Positions 7,391 to 8,683 of a stretch of DNA of 8,683 nt are shown here, piece by piece (positions within the stretch are counted from its first letter, which is position 1; every line of letters starts with the position of its first letter). The notes under the pieces were generated by a model. It saw only the letters and a program-made list of their open reading frames with translations. It made no database searches and had not been told where the DNA came from. The DNA comes from a bacterium (GTDB taxonomy: Bacteria; Patescibacteriota; Gracilibacteria; JAUYGZ01): the NCBI GenBank assembly GCA_030699855.1, contig JAUYKR010000146.1:1-8683 (forward strand), given 5' to 3'. The position numbers and the translations under genes are program-made.

Positions 7391-7851
7391 TGTGACTCTT
7401 TAACAGCATTGAGGACTTCTTGAGCGTGTCCGGCGGCTTTGACCTGGTGCCATTCTTTGACGATCGTCCCTTCCGGATCAACAAGCCAGGTAGATCGGTC
7501 AACGCCCATATATTCGCGGCCATACATCGATTTCTTCATCCAGGAACCCAGGGACTTCAGTAATTTCTGCTCGGTGTCGGCCAACAGGGGGAAGGTAATG
7601 CCGTCTTTTTCACAAAACTTCATATGACTGGTGATGTCATCCGGACTCAGGCCGAAAATCTGCACGCCAAGCTTCTTAAAACTTCCGTGTAAGTCGCTGA
7701 ACTCATGAGCCTCCACGGTACAGCCGGGAGTCATATCCTTGGGGTAGGCGTAGACGACCGTCCAGGATCCTTGCAGGTCTTTTTCTGTCCAGGTTTTTCC
7801 GCTTTGATCATCCAGGTGGAAGCCTGGAAAAGCTTTTTTGGCTGAATTCAT
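7387..7851 (-). CDS. bcp: Thiol peroxidase, Bcp/PrxQ-type peroxiredoxin
   Basis: Cytoplasmic peroxiredoxin that reduces H2O2 and organic hydroperoxides, usually re-reduced by thioredoxin. The protein has 154 residues, normal for Bcp. The active-site segment YPKDMTPGCTVEA carries the peroxidatic Cys44 with the conserved Pro and Thr before it. The common resolving cysteine five residues later is absent (His49). A second cysteine, Cys80 in FCEKDG, lies 36 residues on, matching the PrxQ subtype whose resolving cysteine is in helix 3. Other family parts: FGLSPDD, FPLLADTEQ, DRSTWLVDPEG. The reading frame is open farther upstream, to 8088, but that part overlaps doxX and has no peroxiredoxin character. 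The ATG at 7851 gives the expected N-terminus (MNSAKKAFPGF). The start lies 2 bases after the doxX stop (TAACCATG), and the stop overlaps the ispG start, so it is the middle gene of a coupled operon. Confidence 0.94.
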   Translation of the reverse strand: MNSAKKAFPGFHLDDQSGKTWTEKDLQGSWTVVYAYPKDMTPGCTVEAHEFSDLHGSFKKLGVQIFGLSPDDITSHMKFCEKDGITFPLLADTEQKLLKSLGSWMKKSMYGREYMGVDRSTWLVDPEGTIVKEWHQVKAAGHAQEVLNAVKESQ

Positions 7852-7853
7852 GG

Positions 7854-8303
7854 TTAGATGTGAATAGTGGTGACGATGGGTTTTTTCTTCAGCCACCCTG
7901 GTCGGATGACGATAGCGATAATGAGTGAAAGGACACCAAGAGTAATAGCCATGTGATGACCGCCGCTGTAGTAGGTCGCAGCCGCCATGACGATGACCAA
8001 GGGAAGAGCTCCATAAAAACTCACTTGAGGAATGAAGAGCAAGAGGGGGGCGAAGACCTCCACCGCACCAACGACGACCACCAGCCATTGCGGCAATCCG
8101 AATCCTTCAAACATATTGACATCGGAATTATAGGCCATCAGTTTTGGCCATCCGGCGGGAATCATGTTCCAGGCCACGTAAAAGGCCAGCAGCCAAACAG
8201 CAATCTGAAGGGGCCAGGAGGCTCTTTTGCCCCAGAGAAAGGAGTTCATGGAAGAAAAATTAGGAGAGTAGTAGAGTATCGGTGACGAGTATACGCTTTT
8301 CAT
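7854..8303 (-). CDS. DoxX-family integral membrane protein
   Basis: Small membrane protein of 149 residues with four hydrophobic segments at about 32-50, 73-91, 95-112 and 118-133, the DoxX-family layout. Typical family pieces are GWPKL after the first helix, GFGLP before the second, and a glutamate (Glu82) followed by PLLLFIP inside the second. The molecular role of most DoxX proteins is unknown; in Mycobacterium tuberculosis one joins a membrane complex with superoxide dismutase and a thiosulfate sulfurtransferase. Pairing with a peroxiredoxin here agrees with a role in redox defence, but that is inference. The ATG at 8303 is chosen because AAGGAGG lies just upstream. An internal Met at residue 19 (8249) lacks such a site and would remove only an unconserved polar leader. 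It is the first gene of the - strand operon and diverges from the reductase-fold gene with 12 bases between start codons. Confidence 0.82.
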   Translation of the reverse strand: MKSVYSSPILYYSPNFSSMNSFLWGKRASWPLQIAVWLLAFYVAWNMIPAGWPKLMAYNSDVNMFEGFGLPQWLVVVVGAVEVFAPLLLFIPQVSFYGALPLVIVMAAATYYSGGHHMAITLGVLSLIIAIVIRPGWLKKKPIVTTIHI

Positions 8304-8306
8304 TTT

Positions 8307-8313
8307 CCTCCTT
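8307..8313 (-). promoter_or_regulatory. Strong Shine-Dalgarno sequence for doxX
   Basis: On the - strand this reads AAGGAGG, a full match to the 16S rRNA tail, three bases before the ATG at 8303. The gap is shorter than the usual 5-9 bases. It fills most of the 12-base gap between the divergent start codons. On the + strand the same bases read CCTCCTT and cannot serve the opposite gene. Confidence 0.7.
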
Positions 8314-8315
8314 CA

Positions 8316-8683
8316 ATGGTCGTCAGAACTTTCCAGATCGTGGCCGGCATGTCCGTCAACGGAAAAATAGCCGATGAAGGCGGAAGTTTTCAAGACTACT
8401 CAAGTGTGGAAGATCAGCAATTTCTGCAGCAGAAAATCGAAGAGAGTGATGTGCTGATTATGGGCAGAAGAACCTTCGATATTCACTCCGGCTTTGCCAA
8501 GAAGCCTGTGATTATTTTTACTCGATCTGTTTCCGGTATCGTGATGGGGGAGGGGCCGATGCATTACTTCCACGATAGCGAAGAGGAGCTGCTGAACTTG
8601 ATCGAGCTGCTTCAATACAGGTCCATTACTATTCTAGGCGGTTCGGAAATTTATCACTGGTTCCTTCAATCTTGCTTGGTTAC
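8316..8683 (+). CDS. Dihydrofolate-reductase/RibD C-terminal-fold reductase, 3' end cut by window edge
   Basis: Translation from the ATG at 8316 stays open to the window end (122 codons). It starts MVVRTFQIVAGMSVNGKIAD, where MSVNGKIA matches the MSxDGKIA-like first motif of the RibD_C/DHFR family. LIMGRRTFD follows, corresponding to the NADPH-binding GRxTFE region. IIFTRS and then ILGGSEIYHWFL come next, corresponding to the second dinucleotide motif (GG..IY). The order and spacing of these motifs identify the fold. Members are NADPH-dependent reductases acting on folates, pterins or riboflavin precursors, and many have unknown substrates. No deaminase domain precedes it, so it is not a complete RibD. 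The start has no Shine-Dalgarno sequence, because the upstream bases are the complement of the doxX site. It may be leaderless or weakly translated. No convincing promoter is visible upstream. Confidence 0.85.
   Translation, partial: MVVRTFQIVAGMSVNGKIADEGGSFQDYSSVEDQQFLQQKIEESDVLIMGRRTFDIHSGFAKKPVIIFTRSVSGIVMGEGPMHYFHDSEEELLNLIELLQYRSITILGGSEIYHWFLQSCLV
8364..8393 (-). promoter_or_regulatory. Candidate promoter for doxX-bcp-ispG inside the reductase gene
   Basis: Reading the - strand, TTGAAA (8393-8388, five of six bases of the -35 consensus) is followed after 18 bases by TATTTT (8369-8364, four of six of the -10). The predicted start near 8357 would give a leader of about 54 bases carrying the AAGGAGG site. 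Only 12 bases separate the divergent genes, so any doxX promoter must lie in the coding part of the opposite gene, as this one does. Judged by eye only. Confidence 0.3.

Noticed and set aside
6707..7423. 238-codon open frame on the + strand opposite ispG
   Set aside because: Histidine- and leucine-rich composition without motifs is typical of a frame antisense to a conserved gene. ispG on the other strand has all its cluster ligands.
7852..8088. Possible 79-residue N-terminal extension of the peroxiredoxin
   Set aside because: The frame is open, but it overlaps doxX, has low-complexity content (runs of His, Ser and Gly) and no signal peptide. The ATG at 7851 gives the normal Bcp length.
8260..8295. 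Promoter for the reductase gene around TATACG at 8290
   Set aside because: Only four of six -10 bases match, and no -35 hexamer lies at a proper distance.

Overview
The window is a dense stretch of bacterial chromosome of middling GC content, carrying core carbon and redox metabolism. Every gene resembles a known bacterial family. The MEP-pathway enzyme IspG, the oxidative pentose phosphate enzymes and the tight packing all indicate a bacterium. TGA is used as a stop codon (zwf, bcp), so there is no sign of a UGA-recoded lineage. I cannot place the organism more precisely. I see no mobile element, CRISPR array, tRNA, rRNA or large repeat, and no gene-free stretch longer than 61 bases.

Left part (1-6179, + strand): five head-to-tail genes of the pentose phosphate pathway. 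They are a transketolase cut by the left window edge, a small LOG-family nucleotide phosphoribohydrolase-like protein, 6-phosphogluconate dehydrogenase (gnd), glucose-6-phosphate dehydrogenase (zwf) and 6-phosphogluconolactonase (pgl). Intergenic gaps after the LOG gene are 12 and 9 bases, and zwf/pgl overlap by an ATGA. Zwf, Pgl and Gnd form the complete oxidative branch (glucose-6-P to ribulose-5-P plus 2 NADPH). Transketolase belongs to the non-oxidative branch. The LOG protein could feed ribose-5-phosphate into the same pool from nucleoside monophosphates. A promoter-like TTTAGA-17-TATAAT lies in the only sizeable gap, between tkt and the LOG gene.

Right part (6176-8303, - strand): a three-gene operon reading doxX-like membrane protein, Bcp/PrxQ-type peroxiredoxin, then ispG, with junctions of 2 bases and a GTGA overlap. 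It converges on pgl so closely that the two genes' stop codons share bases. The theme is redox: a DoxX-family membrane protein, a thiol peroxidase and an Fe-S isoprenoid enzyme.

Right edge (8316-8683, + strand): the 5' part of a dihydrofolate-reductase/RibD-C-fold protein. Its start is only 12 bases from the divergent doxX start, and the gene is cut by the window edge.

The left operon makes NADPH, and several right-hand products are of types that consume reducing power directly or indirectly. I found no wholly new system. The points most worth checking are the LOG enzyme inside a pentose phosphate operon, its calcium-loop-like N-terminus, the atypical G6PDH signature, and the two extreme gene junctions (overlapping convergent stops, 12-base divergent starts).
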